Shown here piece after piece: positions 8,369-20,900 of a stretch of 64,000 nucleotides of DNA. The position numbers and the translations under genes were made by a program. A model generated the notes under the pieces. The model was not told the origin of the DNA. It did no database searches and was given only the letters and a program-made list of their open reading frames with translations. This DNA comes from CAG-217 sp963605415. GTDB lineage: Bacteria > Bacillota > Clostridia > Oscillospirales > Acutalibacteraceae. The stretch covers positions 3,484 to 67,483 of the forward strand of contig CAVCUL010000011.1 in assembly GCA_963605415.1 (NCBI GenBank), given 5' to 3'. Each line of letters opens with the position of its first letter. The stretch's first letter is position 1.

Positions 8369-9286
8369 TTACTTGATGAATTTACGGTCAATGTCCTTTT
8401 CCCAGATACACAGCCAGCCGGAGGGGCAGCGTGCCCACAGGTTGCCGGTGCTGAGCAGTTTAGTCTCCAGCACGGTGATAGTGGTGCCCGCCCGCAGCAG
8501 GGCGTCTGCGTTCTGCTTGCTCGTTGTAGCGTGCCGCTGGCCGTCCGTGGTCAGGTCCTTGACCTTTTTGCGGCCGGTGGCAGCACCTGCGCCCTTGTAA
8601 ATACCCCGCACCGCCGTGGTGGTGTATGTACCTGGCTTCACGGTAGGTGCCTTGGGGGTTGCCTTTTGGTAATTTACATCATTCTCTGCGTACACCGTCT
8701 TGGCGCCCTTGGCGTTGGTAAACAGCCAAATGCCGCTAATGTCCGAAGCCAGGGCGGTAGGCTGCACATACACTTCCCGGGCATTCTTCACCTGGGTGTA
8801 CTTTCTCCGGTTAGCGGTCAAGGTAAACTTGCCGTTATACCAGTAAGGATCCAGCACAATCAGATTGCCGGACTTGTCCAAACCACCCACATACACATAG
8901 TGCCCGCCGTTGGAGAACAACTGCTTGCCGCCACCGCTCACGCACACAATAGCCTTGCCGCCGGCTTTCAAGTGACTTTTCAGATCTGCAACTGTCTTTG
9001 CCTGCTTGCTGGTAATCTTGTACTTTTTCTCTAAGTACGCCGCCACCGTGTCCATGTCTGTGCCCTCTGCCGAGCGTGCACCCATCAGCAGGCACTGCTT
9101 TGCCCAGGCGGCAGTATCAAAGCCGGTAAAGCCAAAGTTGTGCAGCACCATCAGACTGGCACACACCCCGCAACCGCTGGTATAGATACAACCGGAAGTG
9201 CCATACTTGTACGGATGCGCCGTACTGGCGTAGCGAATGGACTTGCACTTTTCCGTGGTCTGACGGCAGTAATACAACTTGCTCAC
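8369..9286 (-). CDS. Phage endolysin, C39-like cysteine peptidase with C-terminal SH3-like domain
   Basis: A 305-residue protein. The N-terminal half has a papain/C39-like layout: TSGCGVCASLMVLHNFG with candidate catalytic Cys39, then NGGHYVYVGG with the His near residue 128, and LDPYW with the Asp. It probably cuts peptide cross-bridges in host peptidoglycan. After a proline- and lysine-rich linker (TPKAPTVKPG) follows an SH3-like wall-binding domain (about residues 225-305) ending in GNLWARCPSGWLCIWE. It overlaps the holin gene by 4 bases. No signal peptide, consistent with holin-dependent release. Confidence 0.82.
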   Translation of the reverse strand: MSKLYYCRQTTEKCKSIRYASTAHPYKYGTSGCIYTSGCGVCASLMVLHNFGFTGFDTAAWAKQCLLMGARSAEGTDMDTVAAYLEKKYKITSKQAKTVADLKSHLKAGGKAIVCVSGGGKQLFSNGGHYVYVGGLDKSGNLIVLDPYWYNGKFTLTANRRKYTQVKNAREVYVQPTALASDISGIWLFTNAKGAKTVYAENDVNYQKATPKAPTVKPGTYTTTAVRGIYKGAGAATGRKKVKDLTTDGQRHATTSKQNADALLRAGTTITVLETKLLSTGNLWARCPSGWLCIWEKDIDRKFIK

Positions 9287-9543
9287 TCGGCTACCTCGCT
9301 TTCTGTCTGCTCCGTACGCTCCAGCGCCAGAGTCTCATCTGCTTTCAGCGCAGCCTTGGTAAAGCTGTTGTTCTTCCACCAGGCAGCCAGAGAAGCTGCC
9401 ACGGCCACCACCGTTGACACGGCGGAGTACACCTCATCATCACCGAATGGTAAGGGATTCTTGCCAAAGGCATTGAGCAATACATTCAACAGAGACACCG
9501 CCAACACGGCGGTTCTTGCGATCGTTCCTGCGGTTACTTTCAT
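9283..9543 (-). CDS. Phage holin, SPP1-like family
   Basis: An 86-residue membrane protein. The start MKVTAGTIARTAVLAVSLLN, the motif FGKNPLPFGDDEVY and the later AAWWKNNSFTKAA closely follow the SPP1/BhlB holin pattern: two membrane segments with a short polar turn and a charged tail. It forms the membrane lesion that lets the endolysin reach the wall. Its stop overlaps the endolysin start (ATGA). Confidence 0.85.
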   Translation of the reverse strand: MKVTAGTIARTAVLAVSLLNVLLNAFGKNPLPFGDDEVYSAVSTVVAVAASLAAWWKNNSFTKAALKADETLALERTEQTESEVAE

Positions 9544-9545
9544 TT

Positions 9546-9905
9546 TCAGTCCTCCTTCTGCTCCTCCGGGAGCGCAATAATCTCGTTGTAAAAGCGGGTC
9601 ATCATACCGTTACCGCCCAGGGCGTGGTAGGCTTCGTAAACCTTAACCATGGCGTCCTTGGCATAGAGTGGACAATAGCCCCGCTCCGTGTGCTTATCAT
9701 GCTGCCGTATGATCTCGGCCCGCAGGATAGACTGCAGACCGTTCTCAATGGCAATATACCGGGCGCCGTTCACTTCGTCCTCTTGCTTCCGGCTTTTCTT
9801 CCTGGCAATAAAAGAAGCGATAACAGCGGACACGGCGCTGCCCACTACTGTTGACACGGCAGCAGTCAGGGCGGCGGTGAGAAATGCGTTATACATCGGT
9901 TTCAC
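9546..9905 (-). CDS. Phage membrane protein next to the lysis genes, possible second holin
   Basis: A 119-residue protein with one strong N-terminal membrane segment (alanine/valine rich, about residues 8-33) followed by a basic stretch RKKSRK and a soluble, mostly helical domain. Proteins of this shape often sit before holins in Firmicutes phages and may help or time lysis; no catalytic motif is visible. It overlaps the upstream 60-residue gene by 17 bases. Confidence 0.6.
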   Translation of the reverse strand: MKPMYNAFLTAALTAAVSTVVGSAVSAVIASFIARKKSRKQEDEVNGARYIAIENGLQSILRAEIIRQHDKHTERGYCPLYAKDAMVKVYEAYHALGGNGMMTRFYNEIIALPEEQKED

Positions 9906-10071
9906 CCCCTTGCAGGGCGTTGATCTCTGCCCGATATGCTGCCCGCTGCTGGCGGATCGGTGCGTACTCCTCCTCGGTCAAAGCGCCATCTGTGTATTTC
10001 AAACAAAGATAATCTGTTTCCGCCAGTTCAGCCTTGAGAAATGCAATGCGGCTTTCGGTTTCTACATTCAT
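9889..10071 (-). CDS. Small phage protein, helical, unknown function
   Basis: A 60-residue charged, mainly helical protein (ESRIAFLKAELAETDYLCLK, then TEEEYAPIRQQRAAYRAEI). Its ATG overlaps the stop of the fibre gene as ATGA, which supports translation by coupling. Similar short proteins follow tail-fibre genes in many phages. Confidence 0.65.
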   Translation of the reverse strand: MNVETESRIAFLKAELAETDYLCLKYTDGALTEEEYAPIRQQRAAYRAEINALQGGETDV

Positions 10072-11936
10072 TTTGCCACCCCCAATACTTCAACCTGGGT
10101 GCCTGCGCCAATGGTGTTGCCGTTGGTGGGAAATGCCAGAGCTTTAATGGCACCGTGGCTCTCTGTGTCCCTAAAGATATTGAATGTGATCCCGCTGGAG
10201 TTCCAAATGGTGCATTTTGCCATTTTATCCGCCGCGTTCATACCGCTGGCAATGTTGCTTTTGTTCAGCAACACCCGGATCATGTTGTCCGTCAGCTCCA
10301 CCTCGGCCACCACAAAAGCACCCTTGTCCGTAGAGTTCTCATATCGGAATGCGTTGGGCAGCAGGCAGTTGGAAGTGTACGAATTCAGATACACCGTGGC
10401 GTCACCGGCAGAAGTGTTGGCGGCACTGCCCACGCAGGCCATGCGTAGTTTGATCTTGCGGCAGGGCTTCGTCAGCGTCCAGGTTTGCTGATCGGTGGTG
10501 TCTGCGTCAAAGGTCTTAGTAAACACGGTTTCCCATTTTTCCGCTTGCTCGGTCAGCTTCTCAACGGAACAAGTGCCGTCAGACAAGCGCGTCATCAATA
10601 CCACACCACCATCCGGTTGGAGGATTTCCATGCAAATGTCGCCCTCGCTCGGGTACTCAAAAGAAGAAATGATGCTACCCGTCTGTACTTGTACGGCATA
10701 GTTACCGCTTTGCGCATCGTCAGCGTGGAATGTGTATGACCCTTTGGTCACTGTCTCCCAGTAGTCGTCTTTGACTTGAACAATGTAAATTGCAAATTCA
10801 GAAGCGTTATAAAAGCTATTGAGAGTCTCGCAACTTCCATCGTTTACTCCATATGGAACGATCGCGTTTACTCGTTCGGCGATGTCGCTTTCGAGCTTTG
10901 CGCTTGTAACTGCCTCATTGGCTATTTTTACTTTTGTAATTGCAGAATTCGCGATTTTCGCCGTACTGACCGCCTGACCTGCAATTTTTGCTGTGGTCAC
11001 CGCGTTATTAGCAATTTTTTCTCCCGTGACGGCGCTGTCGGCCAGCTTATTCGTAGTCACAGAGCCGTCCGGGATCTCCACCTTGGCGGCAATGTCGGTT
11101 TTATCCGTGTCAGTCAACACATAGTCCTTACCATCTGCGCCGGTAGCTCCGGTGTCCCCTTTAGGCCCCTGCTCACCCTGGGGGCCTTGCGCGCCTGTGT
11201 CCCCTTTGGGCCCTTGCACACCTTGTTCACCTTGGGGACCTGTGTCCCCTTTGGGTCCTTGTGGTCCCTGTGCACCAGTGGCGCCAGTCTCACCTTTGGG
11301 TCCTTGTGGTCCCTGTGCGCCGGTGTCACCCTTGTCGCCTTTGTCTCCCTTTTCGCCTTGGACACCGTCTTTACCGGTTTCTCCCTGCGGCCCTGTGTCG
11401 CCCTTTGGGCCTTCTGCCCCGTCTTGGACCGTGAAAGTCCTGGTACTGTTATCACCGAATGTAACCGTATAGGTGTGTACACCGTTAGCTACACTCTCTG
11501 TGATACCTGCAATCTGGCTCTTCATTGTATCTGCCAGAGCCTTGGTCAGAGCAGACAGTTCATCACTCTGTGATAGCGCCCTGTCACTGTAGATAGGTGC
11601 GCTGGACACCACTTGCAGCTGCGGAGAATACAGCACCGCACCATCCGCGTCCTGTACACGGATATTGGCAGTATGTGTGTTGGCACACTCAGTAGCCGTC
11701 AGTTCGTGAATGATACGCCCGCCTTCCAGCCGGCACTTACCCAACACTGGATTATTATCAATCATCGAGTAATAAGCAGCTGTTACCTCACCGGAATGCA
11801 TATCCAGCGGGACGCCGCCCACATTCAGCGAAATACACAGTTCCCTTGACGCTTGGTCTCCGCCGGTCACATATACGGTATCCTGCAAACCGGGTCTGCA
11901 CACATCAAGAGATATATACATCTGTACTTTGTTCAT
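10068..11936 (-). CDS. Phage fibre/baseplate protein with BppU-like N-terminus and collagen-like repeats
   Basis: A 622-residue protein. Residues 1-120 resemble the virion-attachment domain of BppU-type upper baseplate proteins. A Gly-X-Y collagen-like rod follows (about residues 170-265, rich in GPKGDTG), then a beta-repeat region with recurring TTAKIA and SAITKVKIAN units, and a C-terminal domain that should form the receptor-facing tip. The start at 11936 is taken instead of an upstream ATG because GAGGTGA lies 4-10 bases before it. It should trimerise and serve in host recognition. Confidence 0.75.
   Translation of the reverse strand: MNKVQMYISLDVCRPGLQDTVYVTGGDQASRELCISLNVGGVPLDMHSGEVTAAYYSMIDNNPVLGKCRLEGGRIIHELTATECANTHTANIRVQDADGAVLYSPQLQVVSSAPIYSDRALSQSDELSALTKALADTMKSQIAGITESVANGVHTYTVTFGDNSTRTFTVQDGAEGPKGDTGPQGETGKDGVQGEKGDKGDKGDTGAQGPQGPKGETGATGAQGPQGPKGDTGPQGEQGVQGPKGDTGAQGPQGEQGPKGDTGATGADGKDYVLTDTDKTDIAAKVEIPDGSVTTNKLADSAVTGEKIANNAVTTAKIAGQAVSTAKIANSAITKVKIANEAVTSAKLESDIAERVNAIVPYGVNDGSCETLNSFYNASEFAIYIVQVKDDYWETVTKGSYTFHADDAQSGNYAVQVQTGSIISSFEYPSEGDICMEILQPDGGVVLMTRLSDGTCSVEKLTEQAEKWETVFTKTFDADTTDQQTWTLTKPCRKIKLRMACVGSAANTSAGDATVYLNSYTSNCLLPNAFRYENSTDKGAFVVAEVELTDNMIRVLLNKSNIASGMNAADKMAKCTIWNSSGITFNIFRDTESHGAIKALAFPTNGNTIGAGTQVEVLGVAK
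11138..11430 (-). repeat. Collagen-like Gly-X-Y coding repeats in the fibre gene
   Basis: Imperfect 9- to 18-bp tandem units encoding GPKGDTGAQ-like triplets. Such repeats often change in length by slippage, which would lengthen or shorten the fibre rod. Confidence 0.85.
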
Positions 11937-11962
11937 GTCCTCACCTCTAATTGAGTATAGCA

Positions 11963-11991
11963 AAAGGGGGGCGACTTTCGTCACCCCCCCG
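11963..11991 (-). terminator. Hairpin after the giant gene
   Basis: Minus-strand stem GGGGGG-TGAC-GAAA-GTCG-CCCCCC followed by TTTTG, placed between the 10-kb gene and the fibre gene. It is a relative of the hairpins at 30002 and 34334. Confidence 0.6.
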
Positions 11992-11999
11992 ATTGCGGG

Positions 12000-14900
12000 T
12001 TATTTGCTTTTCAACCAAGCGCTGGTACGCTTATAGATTTCGTCTGCCGTGTACAGTCCGGTGTTGTACATCTTCTGCCGAATATTCCGGCGGGTAGTCT
12101 CATCGCCTTTGATGTACTTATCCTTGTACGCAGCGGTAATGCGGCTCTTGATATAAGCACCGTCTTTGCCCGCTTTCCCGGCTTTTTCAAGTTGTGAGAT
12201 AATGCTTTTCACCTTACCGGAGTTGGACTCCATAGCCTTGACCACATCGGAACTGCTGTACGGTATGCCGGTCTTGTTGGTATGACCCTTAGCCATCGTT
12301 GCCACTTCGTCCATCGTAAAGTAGTCGTCCGCAGCAATGGCCCGCACATTCGCCTCGTATGTATCAAACGCGGCAACCTTATAGGCTTCCGAAGCGCGCA
12401 GCAGCCGCTCATCTGACTTGGCGAATTCTCGGCGTATGGCCTTGTCCACCATATCCTCGGCCTTGTCCTTGGTATAGCCGTTCTTGACCGCCGTGTCTAT
12501 CAGGTCCTGGCGCATACGCTTGGCGCTGGAACCGTCATTCTTACTGATTGCCAGCGCAACATCGCTGTAATCATAGCGCGACTTCAAATTGCCCTTAGGC
12601 TCATTGCTGGTGTCCACATGATCGCTCACATATTTCTCCAGCGCCTTGGCATCAAAGCCGGTGGCTACCACCTGGTCGAACTTTTCCTTGTACTCCGTCT
12701 TATACTCGTCCGTACCGTCATCATTCTCCTTGGCCGTGACCAACGCCTTGGCGGCGGACTCAATACCATCTACTGCCTTAATGGCAATCTCGTCACTAAA
12801 GCCCAGCTTGATAATATCTTGCAGCTTGGCATCAAAGCCATCATAGTCGCCCTCCAAATGGGCCTGCGCAGCCTTGCCGGCGTTCTGATCATTGGCCTTA
12901 ACCGCAGCCACCAACATACGGTTAAAAGTCTCATCGTCTCCGGCCTCTCTCTGCATACGATCAACGGTCTCCTGATCGCCGGTAGATACAGCCTTATAGA
13001 GCTTTGCGGATTTATCCGTGTCCGGGAACATCTCAACGCCGAACTTCTCCAGCAGATCATCAATGAGCAGCTGACCCTTCATCTCGTCATTGAATACTTC
13101 CTTGGTGCCGGTTGCGCCGGTGTGCATATCCAGCGTGGCCTTGTGGACCACATTGAATATGGATTGCACATCCCGGGCCACATTCTTGTATGGCAGACCG
13201 ACAAAGGCGGACAAGGCGCCAGCCAAGCGATTGACCTTCTGGCCGGTGCTGATGGTGTCGCTATCCACAGCCTGTACGGCGTCATACAAATCCGCAAACA
13301 GGTTCATATCTGCCCGGCTCACATCGTAGCCCTGAAAAATAGATATTGCATCTTTGAGTATCGGAATTTGACCTGCCGGATTCAAGTTGCTCCACATATT
13401 CGGCAGCAGCTGCCCCAAGTACACTTCCATGTAGGTCTTGTCGTCATCATCATCTCGCGCTGCGGTAACGATAGACTGAAGAACAGAGTTAAGCGCCGCA
13501 GCTGCCACCAGCGATCCGACAACCCTCGCACCGTAGGACTTGGGTGCGTTTCCGTTCTTCACCTGGTACACAGCGTCCACCAGCATGTTCAAAGAAGTGG
13601 TAGGCTCAGCCATAAAGGCCGTTGCCATCTTCATAGCGTTATCAGACGAACGCATCATACCCGATCGGGAGAATACAGAGTCATACACCTGGGTGCGGTC
13701 CACCACCTCAGAGAACCGTTCCCCGGCCTTCTGGTAGGCAGCCTCACCGGTCAGGTGGAAATCTGTTCTCGCCTCATGCACGCAGGCATTCCAAATATGG
13801 GCCCAGGTCAGTTCGTCCGCCTTTTCCGGCAGCGCAGACAGCACACTGTCCCGGTAGTCGCTGTCCGTAAACAGCGCTCCCAGTTTCTGGCCGAAGCTGC
13901 GTGGCTTATCTTCATTGATCCAGTCCGTGGCCGTCTTGCCCATACCGGTATCAAAATAGCCCATCTCCTTGACAATAGCCACCGGAGCGTACTTTTGCAG
14001 CTGCGCATAGTCCCGCTTACCAATAGTCGTGGCCACAAAATGCTTAGCCGGAATGACTGCCATTGCTCTGGCGATTGCAGACGGCTGCTGGATAGCCACG
14101 GAAGCAGACGCAAATACGGCGCCCTTCTTGAACAGACTGATCCCCTTGTTCACATACCGTGAGCCATTATCCGGTCGCACGCCGCCGTTCAGATCTCGGA
14201 TAAACTGCTCAATATACCGTTTTGACTCCGTGTCCATATAGCCACGCACCGCCTGCGACACCGTACCGTTTTCGCCCACCTGGGTGTGGTAGTTGTACAC
14301 CCGCTGGAAGTCCTCCAACGGCAGCGTGAATGAATGGTACAATGCCATATCGTTCACATGATTGGCCCACACATCGTCAAAAGACGAAATGACCAGGGCG
14401 TTGTTGGCGTGCGCATTCAGCTGATTGGTGAAGCCGCTGTTTTTGATCTTGGCGTCACCGTTGGCCTTATCCTGAATATACTGTACATAATCTCCGGCAG
14501 AGCGCATGGGGATATAGTCGCTGTCCGTAAACAGGTCTATATCGTACATCGCCCGAGATACCTGGTTGCCCTTAGCACCCATTGTATCCGCCAAATAGCG
14601 CTGCATGTCCTGGGCGTAGGATTTCTGCTCCTTGGTGAGCATATCAGCAGCCTTGGCAATGTCATCTACGGTCAGCGGGTGCGCCGTGTTGTCCGTCAGC
14701 TCCACAATGCGCTTGCCACGCTTGGAGCGGGTAGACACCTTGTCAAACACCATACCGCCCTGGGTCAGGTGCTGCATTGCCGGTTCACGCCGACTGAGCG
14801 CATACAAATAGAGCAGCTGCTGCAAATTGAATTTCAGCTTTTCGCCGTACTGGGTCTCCAGAGTAAAAGTCCTCTTTTGGTTCCAGTTGTAGGCGTGATA

Positions 14901-17900
14901 CTTCTCTTTCAACCGCTGAGAATACTGCCGTGCATCATAGCAATCCCTGGCCCAGGTGTCCTGGCCGCTGCGCAGATTGTGGTATAGCTTCTCCAGCGTA
15001 GGCGAGCCCTGCATTCTAAAGAAATACTCCGGTTTTAAGGCATTGTAACCAAAGCCCTTCAGAAACTCGATACGCTCGTTGGTCTTCTTACCGTTAGGGT
15101 CCTTTTTGCTGCCCTTCAGTTCCTGAATGATCTGCTGGCCCTGACTCTCTACCGTAGCAGCCTTCTCCGCCTTGAATAAGCGGTTACTGTTAGTGACAGC
15201 CTTTTTGACCGACCGAATCAGCTGATAGGTTTGCTCCAACTCATCAGCGGTCATGTCGTTAATGGACTTGTCGCCAATGCTCTCCTTTAACTGGAGAATT
15301 TGGCCCTTAAACAGGTTGTTGTAGTCCGCCACAAGCGTGGCATACTCGGACTTTTGGCTGTCATTGCCCTCTATTTTGTCAAAGCCGTCCCGCACCTTAT
15401 TTAGGTAGCTGTCCAGCCTCTCCCCAGCCTTACCGTCCAGCAACACAGCCCGGCCCAGTTCTTTGACGCTGTCCAGAAGGCCATTGGGCACCCGGCGCTC
15501 TTTGCCGCCGTTTGCCGCCAGGCTCATCAAGTCCAGTATCTGCTTTTTGATTTTGTTCTTCTGAACCGTCTTGCGCCGCTTCTCCACATCACGGTGCCGC
15601 CGTTCTGCGTATAGCTGCCGCTGGGCTTTCAGCTGATCGGCGTACTGGGTGCGCATATCTGCTTTGTCCTGCCGACTCTTGGATTGTACCGCCTTCAGCT
15701 TCTCTTCATACCGCTGGCGGTAATCATCCTTAACGGACTGGAGCCGCTTGCGGTATTTGTTCTGCATCGCAGTAAAGCGATCGTTCTGCCGCTGAGCGTA
15801 GGTCTTGTACTCCGGAGTGTCCATGTACGCATCAAAAATATCATAGGCCACGGTAGTGGCAGCATCGTCCATATCCATACCGTCGTAGGAGTAATAAGAG
15901 TCTTTTAACTCCTCCACGATCTCCAGCAGTCGCTCCGGCATATTCTGGCTGTTCTCCTCAGCGTCAAAAGTGCCCGGGTACGACTCCGCCAGCTCCTGCC
16001 AAGCGCTATCCAAAGACTGTCCATCCTTAGCCAGATTGACCGCACCAAACAGCCGCTTGCGGTAGTTACCGTACCGGTCGTGGTGATAGGCCGTCTCTGC
16101 CTTTTGCTCATCAGACAAAGTGATCGCCATACCCCGCAGCGTGTCCAGTACCTCCTGGGCGTACTCGTCACGCACTGTGTGTTCCGGAGTGCTGTCCAGC
16201 AGCTCATGGGCGATTTCCTTGGCCTGGTCCATGACAGACGAAAAGGTCACATCATCGTTGTTGCCAATGTAGTCAAACAGCCCTTTCAGCTGCACCATCA
16301 GGCGGGGTGTGTCCATCTTACTGCCGGTGGACTTCTTCAGTTGCCGGGCCACACGCTGCACCTGGGTTTGGGAAGTGTGGTGCCCGGTCTCCAATTCTTG
16401 ACTGTCAAACACCTGGCGCAGGGTAATGTTCATCTCGTCCAGCCGCTTGTCATCCCGCAGCAGAGAAGTGCGTCCGGTGTCGTCAATGCTCTTGGACTTG
16501 CGGCTATCAGCGCTTAGTCCTTCTTGCAGCTGATCATAATCACCATTTTGAGCACTTCTTCCTCTGTCACCGTTCCCTTCTCCTCGTAACGATCTGCCAG
16601 CGCCAGAAGCATTGCGTTTATGTTGTCCAGATTCCATCCCAGATAACTGGCGATCCCCTCGCACTTCTCGTCCGATATACCCAAATTGTGCAGAAGCTGA
16701 AACAGGACCAGCATTCTTTCTTTCATGAGTGATTTTTCGGATTTCATTAAATTCCCTCCTGGTAGTTGCGGTTTGTGGTTTGTACACTAAAATATCCCTT
16801 GTGGGCGTATCCAACGTTTTGTAAACATAAAATCCGCTGTCAATGGTAATGCAGCGTACCTCATTCATGTGACGGTCTGCGTCCCAAGTCATAACCTCAC
16901 GCTTTAGGTCCGCATACCGCCTTTTGCCAGTGGTGTTAATCACATCATATCCGGCCTCGTCAAATTCGTCAACCTCTATTTGCTTTGAGTACCGAATATC
17001 CGGACTGTCGGTGGGATTACCATTGGTAACCTCTTTGATCTGATTGGAATAGAACGGAATCGCAACGGTGTGCTGATCGCCGCCGTTTTTGCCGCCTTGG
17101 TCAACAATGCCATCATAGCCGCTGTCCTTCAAGAAGTCCGTGACTACATCCGGCACTGTGGTCCAAGCATAGGTTGTGCCGTTATCCAAATCGTCCTGCA
17201 ACCGCTCCAGCCAATCCTCAATGGGAATGCCGTTCTTATCCCACATATCCGCCTGAGCGTTGTCTGTGGCGTACCGGCTCATGTCCGCATCGTCCACATA
17301 CGACTGCAAATCATCAACAAAGGACTGATCCAGCTTGCCGGTATTGTACGGATTGGTAATATTCAGATAAGCCTGATACACCTTTTCTTCCCGGTAGTCC
17401 GGGTCATTGTACTGGGCCTGATCAATACCCACCGCTTTCAGCACATCTAAGAACCGGCTTTCTTCGTTCCAAAGATTTCCATCACCAAGCCACATATCTA
17501 CCAGTACGGACAGCGCATTGCCCTTGGCACGGTGCAGTTCGTAGTCGCTAAAGCTACCAATGCCTATTTGATTGCCGGGCTTTAAGACAATGTTATCATC
17601 ATCGTCCAATGTAACCTGCTTGACCTTCTCGGTCATGGCTTTCTTTTCAGCTGCGGTCAAGGTATTCCAGTATTCTGTAACCGGCTTGCCGTTTACCTGA
17701 AACTGCGTCTCGTAGCTGTCATAATCGCTATCGTAGGCGATAGAAGTATCTGCTTTGTCCCTGCTGTAATTTGTAGCAATATCCGGATCGTCCGTAAAAT
17801 ACGCCATCGGCCCGGAGGTTGCCCGCTTGGGGTCAAACACATAACCTACCCGGTCCGCTCTGGCAGTACCGTGGTAGAATGGCTTGATCTTGCCGTCCTC

Positions 17901-20900
17901 GTCCCGCAGCTCCGGCGCCATATTCTTATACCGCCGCTGCTGCGCCTCAGTCAGCGCATTGCCCTGACTGTCCACTTCCAGGGAATGCCTGGTGTTGCTT
18001 CCGCCGTTCTGCGCATTTTTTTGCCCATTCTGCATAGAATGAGTATTGACATCAGGTCCATTTTGTGTTACCTTGGTGTTAGCAGACACGGGAGATCTGA
18101 GCGGCGTCTCGGGCGTAAACTGATGGGGCGTAACTGCCATGTTGGTACTCAAGTAACCGTGTCTGTTTTTATTTATATACACAGAGGTTACCCACGCCTT
18201 TTTCCATCTGGAATCCACTATGCTTTCAGCCACATAGTAGGTTCCATTTATTTTTTTGAAAAAGCCGACCATCGGAGCATAAGAACCATCTTTGTTTTTG
18301 AATTCGGTACTATATACCGGATTGCCATTTTGATCTCTTAAAATATCCACATCATCGTAGTTTTCAAGAATATATCCAACCCGTGCCAGATCATTCGCAT
18401 TCTTCATGGAATGGTCATGTTCTCCGTTTACACCGTGTCTTTTTTCAATATGCCGCAGGGCGTTTGTGTTGATTGAATTCTTAAAGCCCTGAATATCTAT
18501 ACCGAGCAACCGTTTGATATCCGCAGCTTGTCGATCACTCACCTCGCCAAGTTGCAAGCGTCCCACTTTCTTCTTGTAGGATCCACTCTTAAAATCCTGG
18601 ATAAACTTCAAGATTTTGTTGTCTACCGCCGCAAGGTACTCCTTGATCACCGTCTGCATATCGTACGGATATTGATCTAAGTCCTTTGAGAAGCGAATTC
18701 CTGTAGACGAATTGTCGTCTGTTGTATTTCTTTGCTCACCGTCCAGCATGCTTTGGCGGTTGTCAATGGCATTATCCAGCGCATTAAAGAAGTCATCCAG
18801 CACCGGCACCTGCTGCGCCGCCTTTTGACCGGCTCGTGCAGTGGTATTCAGCGCGCCTTGGCCCTCAATTACGCTGCGCACAGCGTCCAGCAGCTTTGTA
18901 AAGAAGTCCTTGATCTTTTCCACAACGGACTTCTTTTCTTTTGGGGTCAGGTCCGTATCTTCCGCCAGCCACTTGGCGAACTTCTCGCCGCCCTCCTGCG
19001 TGCTGGCTTCACCGCTGATGAAGTCAAAGATCATCTCGCTGACCGCATCTTCAATAGAATACTGCTTGCCGTTCTCGCTGTACCCATCCACATACTTCTG
19101 CAATAGGTCGATCTTGTCATCGTGCGCATAATCACCGGTTGCCAGCATATACTCCACGACAGGCCGGCAGGCGTCTAGCATTTCCGCCGTGTTGTAGGCG
19201 TGGGTGTACTCGCCCAGCTCGTGCATAAGCGTGGCATAGATATGCCCGCTGTCCGGGTTCAACACCACCTTGCCGTTGGCAGGATCAATATAGCCGTTAT
19301 CATTGCTTTCCAGGCTGCCGTCCAGCACAATATCCAGCTTGGTCTTGGCTGCTACACGGTCCAGGACTTCCTTTTCCTGCGGGGTGACCGTAGCTTCTCC
19401 GGTCAGCGTTACAACGCCACCATGGTTCTTGTTTGCTTTGGTGACAGCGGTCTTGGTGGTGCCGATCGCCTTAGACTGCTCCTGACCGCTCAGAAACAAC
19501 TCATTGGCAGCGCCACGGTCCATAATCCCCATTTCGATCGGCGCAGACAATGTATTGGCTGCCTGGTCAAAGGTGATCTTGCCTGACGCGCCGGCATTAT
19601 AAAAACTCTCCGCTGCGTGCAGATAGGAATAAGGGTTGACCTTGCTGTCGTAATTTTTCACCAGTGTATAAGCGCCCAGGGAGCCAAATTTGGCAGCGCT
19701 CTTGTAAACCGCCTTGGTGTTGGGGTTATCGAACTGCACATAATCCGCAGTGGTCTTCGTGCCGTCTTGCAGCTCGACCACGGTATGACCGTCCTGCACC
19801 TTAAGAACGCCTTTCACCTGGCTCTCCGGCACAGGCTCTGCCCGCTGTGAAACCACTGGCGTGGTGGCTTCTGTGAGCAGCGCATTATAACTCGTGTCCG
19901 CAGAGCCGTGCTCATTCTCTCTCTGTTCGGCAGGTTCTTGTTCTAAGCGTTCCTGCTCCAACTGGGCAATTTTAGCCTCAGTGATACCACCATAGGTGTC
20001 CTTGAACTCATTATAACTCTTGGGCTGATCATTTACAAGAAGTTCATTCAGATAAGCGCCACTCGCACCGCCACGCAGCATTTCATAGGCCATACTGCGG
20101 GTAGTAGACTGCGCCCAATCCGTGCTGTTGTCCCGCAGCTCGGCGTACAAAGCCTTTGTGGCCTTATTCCCTTTGATCTTCCCCTCACCGTCAAAATAGC
20201 TGCTCACAAAGCGGCTGGCGGCCTTGTCCGCATTCTTAACGCCGCTGTCTTGCAACCGCTGGCGCACAGCGTCCTCCAGCACAGCCTTTTGTGCCTGCGT
20301 AGTTGCTGCATCATCGCTGCTCTGCAGCTCCATCGCCAGCTTGCCCAACTGCCGCTTGGACACGGTCTTGCCACTTTCCTCCGTATCGGCCAGCTCGGCT
20401 GCAATACGATACAGCTTAGAATTCTTATCCGCTGTCAGCCCGGCGTCAATCAACTCTCCTGCATTCCCGCTGCGGCGCACATCTTTTCCGTATCGAGAGT
20501 ACTCGTGCTGGACCTTAGCACCTTCTATTGAATTTATTGTGGACACCGCACCACCAAGAGCACCACCGGAAATAGCGCCGCCCAAAAAAGACTCGCCAAT
20601 CTGCAATCCAAAGTTTGCTGCCACTCTTTTAGCGGCTTCTTTTTTACTAATTCCTTTTTCATTGACGAGATATTGATATTGTTGCGCAAGGTCTGCATCT
20701 CGTCCATTGATAATAAAATCGGAAGCCGCATTGGCCAGATCGGTAAAGAATTCTTCTGAACCCTCGGTAAAACTTTGCTTCGCAACATCTATCAGTTGAT
20801 TGACAAACCCTGTCTTTCCGCTGGCTTTCATTGCTTTCAGATTTTCAAGACTGAATTTTTCGAAGAAGGACTCTGCAATCGCAGCAGCCGTTGCTGTGTA

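Noticed and set aside
9546..9905. Assignment as a second definite holin
   Set aside because: Only one clear membrane segment and a large soluble part; kept as an unspecified lysis-linked membrane protein.
11138..11430. Short regularly spaced repeats resembling a CRISPR array
   Set aside because: They are Gly-X-Y codons of the fibre gene, with no constant spacer length and an unbroken reading frame.
12618..14162. Long open frame of 514 codons on the plus strand, opposite the giant phage gene
   Set aside because: It lies wholly antisense to a well-supported gene, has no ribosome site, and its His/Arg/Leu-rich make-up is typical of reverse-strand reading of GC-rich codons.
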